Below are positions 1 to 5,769 of a DNA stretch of 8,967 nucleotides, in pieces. The stretch is from Actinomycetales bacterium Ga0077552 (GTDB lineage: Bacteria; Actinomycetota; Actinomycetes; Actinomycetales; Microbacteriaceae): NCBI GenBank assembly GCA_001464255.1, contig LNFD01000371.1, positions 1-8,967 of the forward strand, given 5' to 3'. A model generated the notes under the pieces. The model searched no databases, was not told where the DNA came from, and saw only the letters and a program-made list of their open reading frames with translations. The translations under genes were made by a program, and so were the position numbers. Positions within the stretch are counted from its first letter, which is position 1; each line of letters begins with the position of its first letter.

Positions 1-7
1 GTGCCGG

Positions 8-13
8 TAGGCT
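8..13 (+). promoter_or_regulatory. Candidate -10 box of the rplM-rpsI-glmM promoter
   Basis: TAGGCT fits the actinobacterial TAnnnT -10 pattern. The same hexamer occurs before tsaB, and a close relative (TAGACT) occurs before glmS. A start site 6-8 bases downstream would fall near positions 20-21, giving a leader of about 120 bases before the rplM GTG. The matching -35 box would lie upstream of the window and cannot be seen, so this call rests on one hexamer and on the need for a promoter here. Confidence 0.4.
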
Positions 14-21
14 CGACCCTT

Positions 22-44
22 GGTGCCCGTCGCCGACGGTCATC
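22..44 (+). other. Leader hairpin 1 upstream of rplM
   Basis: Positions 27-31 (CCGTC) pair with 35-39 (GACGG) around a 3-base loop. The stem continues past a C26/U40 mismatch with 22-25 pairing to 41-44, including one G-U pair. If the TAGGCT box at 8-13 is used, this hairpin sits at the extreme 5' end of the transcript, where it could affect RNA stability. No T-run follows, so it does not look like a classical terminator of an upstream gene, although that cannot be excluded. Confidence 0.35.
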
Positions 45-66
45 CGGTTGAGCCCTCCACCGCGGC

Positions 67-104
67 GTTCGGTCTGTCTGAAGCAGAACGAACTCCCCCC
101 GGAG
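67..104 (+). promoter_or_regulatory. Leader hairpin 2 with overlapping alternative stem, upstream of rplM
   Basis: Positions 67-71 (GTTCG) pair with 89-93 (CGAAC). After a G72/A88 mismatch, 73-76 (TCTG) pair with 84-87 (CAGA), closing a 7-base loop. This makes nine pairs in all and contains A-T pairs, so it is not just a by-product of high GC. A second small stem, 93-96 (CTCC) with 101-104 (GGAG), shares base 93 and adjoins the first. It is a candidate alternative fold. Ribosomal-protein operons are often controlled by the encoded protein binding its own leader; an L13 role here is inference only. I do not recognise a named RNA family. Confidence 0.35.
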
Positions 105-141
105 CGGGATTCACGAACTACTCGACACGAAAGTACGCACT

Positions 142-588
142 GTGACGCGCACATTCAGCCCCACTCCCGCTGACGTTCAGCGCAACTGGGTCGTCATCGA
201 CGCAACCGATGTCGTCCTGGGCCGCCTCGCCAGCCACGCCGCCGCCCTCCTGCGCGGCAAGCACAAGCCGACCTTCGCCCAGCACATGGACATGGGCGAC
301 TTCGTCATCATCACCAACGCCGCCAAGGTCGCCCTCACGGGCTCGAAGCTCGCGCAGAAGAAGGCCTACCGCCACTCGGGCTACCCGGGCGGACTCACGG
401 CCACCTCCTACTCGGAGCTGCTCGAGAAGAACCCCGAGCGCGCCGTCGAGAAGGCCATTCGCGGCATGCTGCCGAAGAACTCCCTGGGCCGCGCCCAGAT
501 GAAGAAGCTCAAGGTCTACGCGGGCGCTGAGCACCCGCACGCTGCGCAGCAGCCGACGACCTACACCCTCGACCAGGTCGCCCAGTAG
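142..588 (+). CDS. rplM: 50S ribosomal protein L13 (uL13)
   Basis: This is a structural protein of the large ribosomal subunit that binds 23S rRNA and acts early in assembly. The 148-residue product matches the family's usual length of about 142-150. Recognisable family sequence includes the N-terminal WVVIDATDVVLGRLAS segment (about residues 16-31), GKHKPTF (39-45), the YRHSGYPGG stretch (about 76-84), and the RGMLPKNSLGR segment (about 107-117). The GTG start gives the expected N-terminus (Phe-Ser-Pro-x-Pro-Ala-Asp-Val). The ribosome binding site is weak: the best candidate is GAAAG at 129-133, eight bases upstream. It is the first gene of an operon with rpsI, 29 bases ahead of it, a pairing conserved across bacteria. 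The long structured leader in front suggests control at the RNA level (inference). Confidence 0.97.
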   Translation: MTRTFSPTPADVQRNWVVIDATDVVLGRLASHAAALLRGKHKPTFAQHMDMGDFVIITNAAKVALTGSKLAQKKAYRHSGYPGGLTATSYSELLEKNPERAVEKAIRGMLPKNSLGRAQMKKLKVYAGAEHPHAAQQPTTYTLDQVAQ

Positions 589-604
589 CGGCCGCGAAGA
601 CGCT

Positions 605-609
605 AAGGA
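605..609 (+). promoter_or_regulatory. Ribosome binding site fixing the rpsI GTG start
   Basis: AAGGA lies 8 bases upstream of the GTG at 618. An in-frame ATG at 627 would be 17 bases away, too far for this site, so the GTG is preferred and the protein begins Met-Ala-Asp-Met. Confidence 0.7.
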
Positions 610-617
610 ACAGCATC

Positions 618-1130
618 GTGGCAGACATGACCACTAACGGCGCAGTGAACACCGACGACATCACCCCGGACTCGGCTCCCGAGTCGTACACGACAGAGTC
701 GGCCGCGCCCGCCGCGTCGGCGGCGCCCCGCGCCATCCTCTCGGTCGGCGGCCAGGCCGTGGGTCGTCGCAAGCAGGCCATCGCCCGCGTGCGCATCACC
801 CCCGGCGCCGGCACCTACAAGGTCAACGGGCGCACGCTCGAGGACTACTTCCCGAACAAGCTGCACCAGCAGCTCATCAACGACCCCTTCACGATCCTGC
901 AGCTCGGCGGCGCCTACGACGTCATCGCGCGGATCACGGGCGGGGGCCCCTCGGGCCAGGCGGGCGCGCTGCGTCTCGCCATCGCGCGCGCGCTCAACGA
1001 GATCGACCGCGAGAACAACCGCCCGACCCTCAAGAAGGCCGGCTTCCTGACGCGCGACGCGCGCGTGATCGAGCGCAAGAAGGCTGGTCTCAAGAAGGCC
1101 CGCAAGGCTCCTCAGTACTCGAAGCGCTAG
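618..1130 (+). CDS. rpsI: 30S ribosomal protein S9 (uS9)
   Basis: This is a small-subunit ribosomal protein whose C-terminal tail reaches the P-site tRNA. The product is 170 residues, longer than the roughly 130 of the E. coli protein. The first 40 or so residues are an acidic, Ala/Ser/Thr/Pro-rich low-complexity extension. The conserved domain starts around residue 43 with VGGQAVGRRKQAIARVRI. Next come NGRTLEDYFP (about 70-79) and the GGGPSGQAGALRLAIARAL stretch (about 107-125). The basic tail ends in the canonical Ser-Lys-Arg. The GTG start is supported by AAGGA eight bases upstream. It is second in the rplM-rpsI-glmM cluster, and glmM follows after 24 bases. The N-terminal extension is common in actinobacterial S9 proteins (family knowledge). 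Identity is secure. Confidence 0.97.
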   Translation: MADMTTNGAVNTDDITPDSAPESYTTESAAPAASAAPRAILSVGGQAVGRRKQAIARVRITPGAGTYKVNGRTLEDYFPNKLHQQLINDPFTILQLGGAYDVIARITGGGPSGQAGALRLAIARALNEIDRENNRPTLKKAGFLTRDARVIERKKAGLKKARKAPQYSKR

Positions 1131-1154
1131 TCGACAGGGTCCAGGCGCTCCGCC

Positions 1155-2516
1155 ATGGGTCGATTGTTCGGCACGGACGGGGTCCGAGGGCTGGCCAACG
1201 GTGATCTCACCGCTGACCTCGCCCTCGGCCTCTCCCAGGCCGCTGCACGAGTGCTCACGCAAGGTCGTCACGCCGACGAGCTGCGCGCGCAGGGCAAGCG
1301 CCCGACCGCGATCGTGGCGCGCGACCCGCGTGTCTCCGGCCAGTTCCTGACGGCCGCCGTCTCCGCGGGGCTCGCGAGCTCGGGCATCGATGTGCTCGAT
1401 GCCGGGGTCATCCCCACGCCGGCGGCAGCCTTCCTCGTGGGCGATATCCGCGCCGACTTCGGCGTCATGATCTCGGCCTCGCACAACCCCGCGCCCGACA
1501 ACGGCATCAAGTTCTTCTCGTTCGGCGGCACGAAGCTCCCCGATGCGGTCGAGGACCGCATCGAGCAGGCGATGACGGGCGAGAAGCTCGCGCCGACGGG
1601 TGCGGGCGTCGGGCGCATCCGCCGTTTCGCCGACGCGGAGGACCGCTACCTGCTCCACCTGCTCGGCACCCTCGACGTGTCGCTCGCGGGCCTGCACGTC
1701 GTGATCGACTGCGCCCACGGCGCCGCCGCGGGCATCTCACCACAGGTGTTCTCCGATGCCGGGGCCCGCGTCACCGTCATCGGCAGCGATCCCGATGGCC
1801 TCAACATCAACGAGGGCGTCGGTTCGACCCACCTCGGCCCGTTGCAGGCGGCGGTGCTCGAGCACGGCGCCGACCTCGGCATCGCGCACGACGGCGATGC
1901 CGACCGCTGCCTCGCAGTGGATGCCGCGGGCCGTGTCATCGACGGCGACCAGATCATGGCGATCATCGCCTTGTCGATGAAGGCGCGCGGCCAGCTCACC
2001 GACGACACGCTCGTCGCGACCGTCATGAGCAATCTCGGCCTCAAGCGCGCGATGGCCGAGCACGGCGTGCGGCTCATCGAGACGAAGGTGGGCGACCGCT
2101 ATGTGCTCGAGGCGCTCGCGGAGCACGGCCTGAGTCTCGGCGGAGAGCAGTCGGGCCACATCATCATGAGCGAGCACGCGACGACGGGCGACGGGATCCT
2201 GACCGGCCTGCAGCTCGCCGCCGAGATGGTGCGCTCGGGGCGCTCGCTCGCTGAGCTCGCCGACGTGATGACGGTCTTCCCCCAGGTTCTCATCAACGTA
2301 CGCGGCGTCGATCGCACGGCGCTCGAGGGGCACGGCGTCATCGCCGCGGCCGTGGCCGCCGAAGAGGCGGAGCTGGGTGACAGCGGCCGCGTGTTGCTGC
2401 GAGCGAGCGGGACCGAGCCGATGGTGCGCGTCATGGTCGAGGCGGCCGATCAGGGCACCGCCCAGCAGGTCGCCGAGCGACTCGCTGCCATCGTGCGCGA
2501 CCAGCTCGCGGCCTGA
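1155..2516 (+). CDS. glmM: Phosphoglucosamine mutase GlmM
   Basis: This cytosolic enzyme interconverts glucosamine-6-phosphate and glucosamine-1-phosphate, the step between GlmS and GlmU on the way to UDP-GlcNAc for peptidoglycan. The 453-residue product has the full four-domain layout of the alpha-D-phosphohexomutase family. It opens with GRLFGTDGVRG. The phosphoserine loop ISASHNP is at 106-112, with Ser109 as the expected phosphorylated residue. The Mg-binding loop DGDADR is at 246-251. The sugar-recognition loop GGEQSGH at 329-335 is the hallmark of glucosamine rather than glucose or mannose specificity. The phosphate-binding loop RASGTEPMVRV is at 416-426. The ATG gives the standard N-terminus, though the ribosome binding site is weak (AGG about 9 bases upstream). 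It lies 24 bases after rpsI and is probably co-transcribed with it. Its stop is 4 bases from the stop of the oppositely oriented coaA. Confidence 0.97.
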   Translation: MGRLFGTDGVRGLANGDLTADLALGLSQAAARVLTQGRHADELRAQGKRPTAIVARDPRVSGQFLTAAVSAGLASSGIDVLDAGVIPTPAAAFLVGDIRADFGVMISASHNPAPDNGIKFFSFGGTKLPDAVEDRIEQAMTGEKLAPTGAGVGRIRRFADAEDRYLLHLLGTLDVSLAGLHVVIDCAHGAAAGISPQVFSDAGARVTVIGSDPDGLNINEGVGSTHLGPLQAAVLEHGADLGIAHDGDADRCLAVDAAGRVIDGDQIMAIIALSMKARGQLTDDTLVATVMSNLGLKRAMAEHGVRLIETKVGDRYVLEALAEHGLSLGGEQSGHIIMSEHATTGDGILTGLQLAAEMVRSGRSLAELADVMTVFPQVLINVRGVDRTALEGHGVIAAAVAAEEAELGDSGRVLLRASGTEPMVRVMVEAADQGTAQQVAERLAAIVRDQLAA

Positions 2517-2520
2517 CCGC

Positions 2521-3465
2521 TCAGATCTTGCGCAGCAGCACGGTCTCGACCGTGTGATCGCTCGCTTTGCGCAGCACGAGCGAGGCGCGCGCCCGCGTGG
2601 GCAGGATGTTCTGCACGAGGTTGGGCTCGTTGATCTCGCGCCAGATCTCGCGCGACTTGAGCACTGCCTCGTCGTGCGTGAGCGAGGCGTAGCGGTGGAA
2701 GTAGCTGCGCGGGTCGGCGAAGGCGCCGCGCTGGAGAGCCAGGAACCGCTCTTCGTACCACTGGGCGATGTCGCTCGTGCGCGCATCCACGTAGATCGTG
2801 AAGTCGAAGAGGTCGCTCACAGCGAGCGAGGCGCCTGGGCCGGGCGGCTGCAGCACGTTGAGGCCCTCGACGATGAGGATGTCGGGGCGGCGGACGATGA
2901 TCTCGGCGCCGGGCACGCGGTCGTAGCTGAGGTGGCTGTAGACCGGTGCCCGCACCTCGTCGACCCCCGACTTGACCCGCGCGACGAAGCGCAGGAGGGC
3001 GCGCCGGTCGTACGACTCGGGGAAGCCCTTGCGGTGCAGGATGCCGCGTCGGCCGAGCTCGGCGGTCGGCAGCAGGAATCCGTCGGTCGTCACGCGCTCG
3101 ACGCGCGGGGTGTCGGGCCAGCGGGAGAGCAACTCGCGCAGCAGGCGCGCGATCGTCGACTTGCCGACGGCGACCGAGCCGGCGACGCCGATGACGAATG
3201 GGGTGTGGTCGCCCGGCTCGCCGAGGAAGCTGCGAGTGGCCTGGTGCAGCTCGCGCGCGCCGACGGCGTACAGGCTCAGCAGGCGGCTGAGCGGCACGTA
3301 GACCTCAGCTACCTCGCGCATGTCGAGCGCGTCGCCGAGGCCACGCAGTTGCACGAGCTCGGTCTCGGTGAGGGGATGCGCGGCCGAGGGGGCCAGCGCC
3401 GCCCAGCGGCGCCGATCGATTTCGACGAAAGGCGTCGTCTCGCGTGCAGCGCCCGGCTCGGTCAT
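2521..3465 (-). CDS. coaA: Type I pantothenate kinase
   Basis: This enzyme phosphorylates pantothenate with ATP, the first and usually rate-controlling step of CoA synthesis. The 314-residue product is the usual length for the CoaA (PanK-I) family of P-loop kinases. The Walker A motif GSVAVGKS is at 96-103. TTDGF at 126-130 carries the Asp (128) that matches the E. coli catalytic Asp127. The HRKGFPESYD segment is at 144-153 and YSHLSYD at 176-182. LIVEGLNVL (about 197-205) and the C-terminal NLVQNILPTRARA stretch (282-294) are also typical. The N-terminus (FVEIDRRRW) aligns with what I recall of mycobacterial CoaA, supporting the ATG at 3465. GGAGG lies only 2 bases before that ATG, too close for a normal site, whereas TACTGT ends 7 bases before it, so a leaderless message is more likely. 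It runs against its neighbours: convergent with glmM and divergent from glmS. Confidence 0.95.
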   Translation of the reverse strand: MTEPGAARETTPFVEIDRRRWAALAPSAAHPLTETELVQLRGLGDALDMREVAEVYVPLSRLLSLYAVGARELHQATRSFLGEPGDHTPFVIGVAGSVAVGKSTIARLLRELLSRWPDTPRVERVTTDGFLLPTAELGRRGILHRKGFPESYDRRALLRFVARVKSGVDEVRAPVYSHLSYDRVPGAEIIVRRPDILIVEGLNVLQPPGPGASLAVSDLFDFTIYVDARTSDIAQWYEERFLALQRGAFADPRSYFHRYASLTHDEAVLKSREIWREINEPNLVQNILPTRARASLVLRKASDHTVETVLLRKI

Positions 3466-3472
3466 CGCCTCC

Positions 3473-3478
3473 ACAGTA
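3473..3478 (-). promoter_or_regulatory. Candidate leaderless -10 box for coaA
   Basis: On the minus strand this reads TACTGT (TAnnnT pattern). Exactly 7 bases separate it from the coaA ATG at 3465, so transcription would start at or next to the A of the start codon. No clear -35 consensus is visible; the expected position falls in the palindrome at 3485-3503. Confidence 0.5.
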
Positions 3479-3484
3479 CCCCCG

Positions 3485-3503
3485 CGCCTGCGTCGGGCAG
3501 GCG
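3485..3503. promoter_or_regulatory. Palindrome midway between the coaA and glmS start codons, candidate operator
   Basis: CGCCTGC (3485-3491) and GCAGGCG (3497-3503) are perfect 7-base inverted arms around a 5-base spacer. The centre, 3494, is exactly halfway between the two start codons (3465 and 3523). The palindrome therefore spans 20 to 38 bases upstream of each start, over the -35 and spacer regions of both candidate promoters. A dimeric regulator bound here would face both genes alike. No known operator consensus is recognised. Chance palindromes are common at this GC content, but the symmetry is notable. Confidence 0.4.
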
Positions 3504-3508
3504 AGCCG

Positions 3509-3514
3509 TAGACT
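3509..3514 (+). promoter_or_regulatory. Candidate leaderless -10 box for glmS
   Basis: TAGACT fits the actinobacterial TAnnnT -10 pattern. Only 8 bases separate it from the glmS ATG at 3523, and no Shine-Dalgarno sequence lies between, so the message probably begins at or within a base or two of the start codon. This leaves no room for a glmS ribozyme or any other leader element from this promoter. Confidence 0.6.
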
Positions 3515-3522
3515 GGGTGGCT

Positions 3523-5373
3523 ATGTGCGGAATCGTGGGGTATGTCGGAACCCGGGGCAGCGTCGAGGTGCTGATGGGCGGGCTCAAGCGGCTCGAGTAC
3601 CGGGGCTACGACTCCGCAGGCGTCGCCGTGATCGACGACGAGGGCCGCCTCGACACCCGGAAGCACGCCGGCAAGCTCGGCATCCTGCGCGACGACCTCG
3701 AGGCGACGCCGCTCGTCGACGGCCAGACCGGCATCGGCCACACCCGCTGGGCGACCCACGGCGGCCCGACCGACGAGAACGCGCACCCGCACCTCGGCGA
3801 CGAGGGCAAGCTCGCGCTTATTCACAACGGCATCATCGAGAACTTCTCCGAGCTGAAGGACGAGCTGCTCGCGCACGGCCACTCGTTCTCGTCGCAGACC
3901 GACAGCGAGGTCGCGGCCCTGCTCGTGGGCGACGCCTTCCGCGAGACGGGCGACCTCACGAGCGCGATGCTGCAGGTCGTCAACCGCCTCGAGGGCGCGT
4001 TCACCCTGCTCGCCGTGCACGCCGACCAGCCGCACGTCGTCGTCGGCGCGCGCCGCAACTCGCCGCTCGTGATCGGGCTCGGCGAGGGCGAGAACTTCCT
4101 CGGCTCCGACGTCGCCGCGTTCGTCGAATACACCCACCGGGCGATGGAGATCGGTCAGGACCAGCTCGTCACCATCCGCCCCGACAGCGTCGAGGTCGTC
4201 GACTTCGCCGGGCAGCCCGTGACGCCGACCACCTTCGAGGTCGACTGGGATGCCTCGGCGGCCGAGAAGGGCGGCTGGTCGAGCTTCATGGCGAAGGAGA
4301 TCAGCGAGGAGCCCGAGGCGGTCGCGAAGACCATCATCGGCCGCGTGCACGACGGGCTCGTCGACCTGCCCGAGGTGACGGCGCTCGGCCCCGAGGTGCT
4401 CTCGAGCATCGACCGCGTGCTCATCATCGCCTGCGGCACCGCCGCCTACGCCGGCATGGTCGGCAAGTACGCGATCGAGCAGTGGGCCCGCATCCCCGTC
4501 GACGTTGAGCTCGCCCACGAGTTCCGCTACCGCGAGCCCGTGCTCTCGCCGAACACCCTCGTCGTCTCGATCAGCCAGTCAGGCGAGACGATGGACACCC
4601 TCATGGCGGTCAAGTACGCCCGCGAGCAGGGCGCCCGCACCCTGTCGATCTGCAACACGCAGGGCGCGACCATCCCGCGCGAGTCGGATGCCGTCGTCTA
4701 CACGCACGCCGGCCCCGAGGTGGCGGTCGCGTCGACCAAGGCCTTCGTCGCCCAAATCACCGCCATCTACCTGCTGGGGCTGCAGCTCGGTCAGGTGCGC
4801 GGCACCCTGACCCCCGAGCGCGCGCGCGGTCTCGTCGCCGAGCTGCAGGCGGTTCCCGAGAAGCTCGCGACGGTGCTGGCGGTCGGTGACCGCATCAGGG
4901 AGCTCGCGCACTGGATGGCAGACACCCGCTCGGTGCTGTTCCTGGGCCGCCACGTCGGCTACCCCGTGGCCCTCGAGGGCGCGCTCAAGCTCAAGGAGCT
5001 CGCGTACATCCACGCCGAGGGCTTCGCGGCGGGCGAGCTCAAGCACGGGCCGATCGCCCTCATCGAGCCCGGGCAGGTGGTGTTCGTGATCGTTCCGAGC
5101 CCGCGCGACCCGAACTCGCTGCACGCCAAGGTCGTTTCGAACATCCAGGAGATCCGGGCCCGCGGCGCGCGCGTCATCGCGATCGCCGAGGAGGGCGACG
5201 TCGCCGTGCTGCCGCACGCTGACGAGGTCATCCGCATCCCGCTCGCCTCGCCGTTCTTCGAGCCCCTGCTCGCCGTCGTGCCGCTGCACATCTTCGGCAT
5301 GGAGCTCGCCGCAGCGAAGGGCCTCGATGTCGATCAGCCGCGCAACCTCGCCAAGTCGGTCACGGTCGAGTAG
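3523..5373 (+). CDS. glmS: Glutamine--fructose-6-phosphate aminotransferase (isomerizing)
   Basis: This enzyme makes glucosamine-6-phosphate from fructose-6-phosphate and glutamine, the committed step of amino-sugar synthesis and the supplier of GlmM. The 616-residue product matches the family (609 in E. coli). It begins Met-Cys-Gly-Ile-Val-Gly, so Met removal exposes the Cys nucleophile of the class II glutaminase domain (about 2-225). That domain also carries HTRWATHG at 73-80 and NGIIEN at 102-107. The first SIS domain has ACGTAAYA (303-310), SISQSGETMDT (349-359) and EVAVASTKAF (399-408). The second has KLKELAYIHAEGFAAGELKHGP (489-510). The C-terminus DQPRNLAKSVTVE carries the conserved active-site Lys (611). 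The start is fixed by the catalytic Cys. The reading frame stays open far upstream, antisense to coaA, but that part is not GlmS. It appears to have its own leaderless promoter. Confidence 0.98.
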   Translation: MCGIVGYVGTRGSVEVLMGGLKRLEYRGYDSAGVAVIDDEGRLDTRKHAGKLGILRDDLEATPLVDGQTGIGHTRWATHGGPTDENAHPHLGDEGKLALIHNGIIENFSELKDELLAHGHSFSSQTDSEVAALLVGDAFRETGDLTSAMLQVVNRLEGAFTLLAVHADQPHVVVGARRNSPLVIGLGEGENFLGSDVAAFVEYTHRAMEIGQDQLVTIRPDSVEVVDFAGQPVTPTTFEVDWDASAAEKGGWSSFMAKEISEEPEAVAKTIIGRVHDGLVDLPEVTALGPEVLSSIDRVLIIACGTAAYAGMVGKYAIEQWARIPVDVELAHEFRYREPVLSPNTLVVSISQSGETMDTLMAVKYAREQGARTLSICNTQGATIPRESDAVVYTHAGPEVAVASTKAFVAQITAIYLLGLQLGQVRGTLTPERARGLVAELQAVPEKLATVLAVGDRIRELAHWMADTRSVLFLGRHVGYPVALEGALKLKELAYIHAEGFAAGELKHGPIALIEPGQVVFVIVPSPRDPNSLHAKVVSNIQEIRARGARVIAIAEEGDVAVLPHADEVIRIPLASPFFEPLLAVVPLHIFGMELAAAKGLDVDQPRNLAKSVTVE

Positions 5374-5393
5374 ACCGGTCGAGCAGGCCGGTC
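5373..5393 (+). other. Stem-loop at the glmS stop codon
   Basis: Arms 5373-5380 and 5386-5393 form 8 consecutive pairs (one G-U) around a 5-base loop. The stem starts on the last base of the glmS stop codon and fills about half of the 39-base gap to acpS. No T-run follows, so it is not a standard intrinsic terminator. It could be a U-less terminator, a partial attenuator or an RNA-stability element between glmS and the acpS-tsaD block. Confidence 0.4.
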
Positions 5394-5412
5394 GGCGGAG
5401 CGAGCGGGCGCC

Positions 5413-5769
5413 ATGGGGCGGATCGTCGGGATCGGGGTCGATGTCGTCGACCTGGCGCGCTTCGAGCGCGCGCTGAGCCGCACCCCGCGCCTGCGCGAGC
5501 GCCTCTTCGCCGAGAACGAGCGCGACCTCCCGCTGCGCTCGCTCGCCGGTCGGTTCGCCGCGAAGGAGGCGCTCATGAAGGCCCTCGGGGCCACCGATGG
5601 CGTCGGCTGGCACGACATGCGCGTCGTGCCCGACGCCGAGGGCAACCCCGACCTCGTCGTGAGCGGGCGCGCCGCCGAAATCGTCGCCGCGCGCGGCATC
5701 GGCTCGCTGCACCTCTCGATGTCGCACGATGCGGGCGTCGCGATCGCCTTCGTGGTGGCCGAGTCATGA
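5413..5769 (+). CDS. acpS: Holo-[acyl-carrier-protein] synthase
   Basis: This enzyme transfers 4'-phosphopantetheine from CoA to the serine of apo-ACP, activating it for fatty-acid synthesis. The 118-residue product is the normal size for the short trimeric AcpS class of phosphopantetheinyl transferases. The N-terminal GIGVDVVDLARF (6-17) holds the Mg ligand Asp10. FAAKEALMKALG (48-59) holds the second acidic ligand, Glu52, and Lys51. LSMSHD is at 101-106 near the C-terminus. The ATG gives the usual N-terminus; the ribosome binding site is poor (GGAG at 5397-5400, 12 bases away). Its stop overlaps the alr start as ATGA, so the two are translationally coupled. In many actinomycetes an NAD(P)HX epimerase/dehydratase gene sits next to acpS; none is present here. 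Confidence 0.95.
   Translation: MGRIVGIGVDVVDLARFERALSRTPRLRERLFAENERDLPLRSLAGRFAAKEALMKALGATDGVGWHDMRVVPDAEGNPDLVVSGRAAEIVAARGIGSLHLSMSHDAGVAIAFVVAES

Noticed and set aside
589..617. CGGCCG just after the rplM stop as a terminator or hairpin between rplM and rpsI.
   Set aside because: It is a short 6-base palindrome with no loop or stem of useful length, and rpsI follows with a good ribosome binding site in a conserved operon.
3468..3472. GGAGG (minus strand) as the coaA ribosome binding site.
   Set aside because: It is a perfect core, but only 2 bases precede the ATG, too close for productive pairing. The leaderless reading with the TACTGT box fits better, though the site could still contribute.
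2377..3522. The glmS reading frame stays open for 382 codons upstream of its ATG, suggesting a giant 998-residue fusion protein.
   Set aside because: This stretch is antisense to coaA and to the end of glmM and has no recognisable domain. The Met-Cys start needed for the GlmS catalytic Cys is at 3523. It is an artefact of high GC content.
3515..3522. A glmS ribozyme or riboswitch upstream of glmS.
   Set aside because: Only 8 bases separate the candidate -10 box from the ATG, and the whole intergenic gap is 57 bases, too short for the ribozyme, which is mainly a Firmicutes element.
3466..4518. The coaA frame stays open upstream through the antisense of glmS, implying a 665-residue protein.
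   Set aside because: The extra part is the complement of glmS codons, lacks family similarity, and the CoaA N-terminus fits the ATG at 3465.
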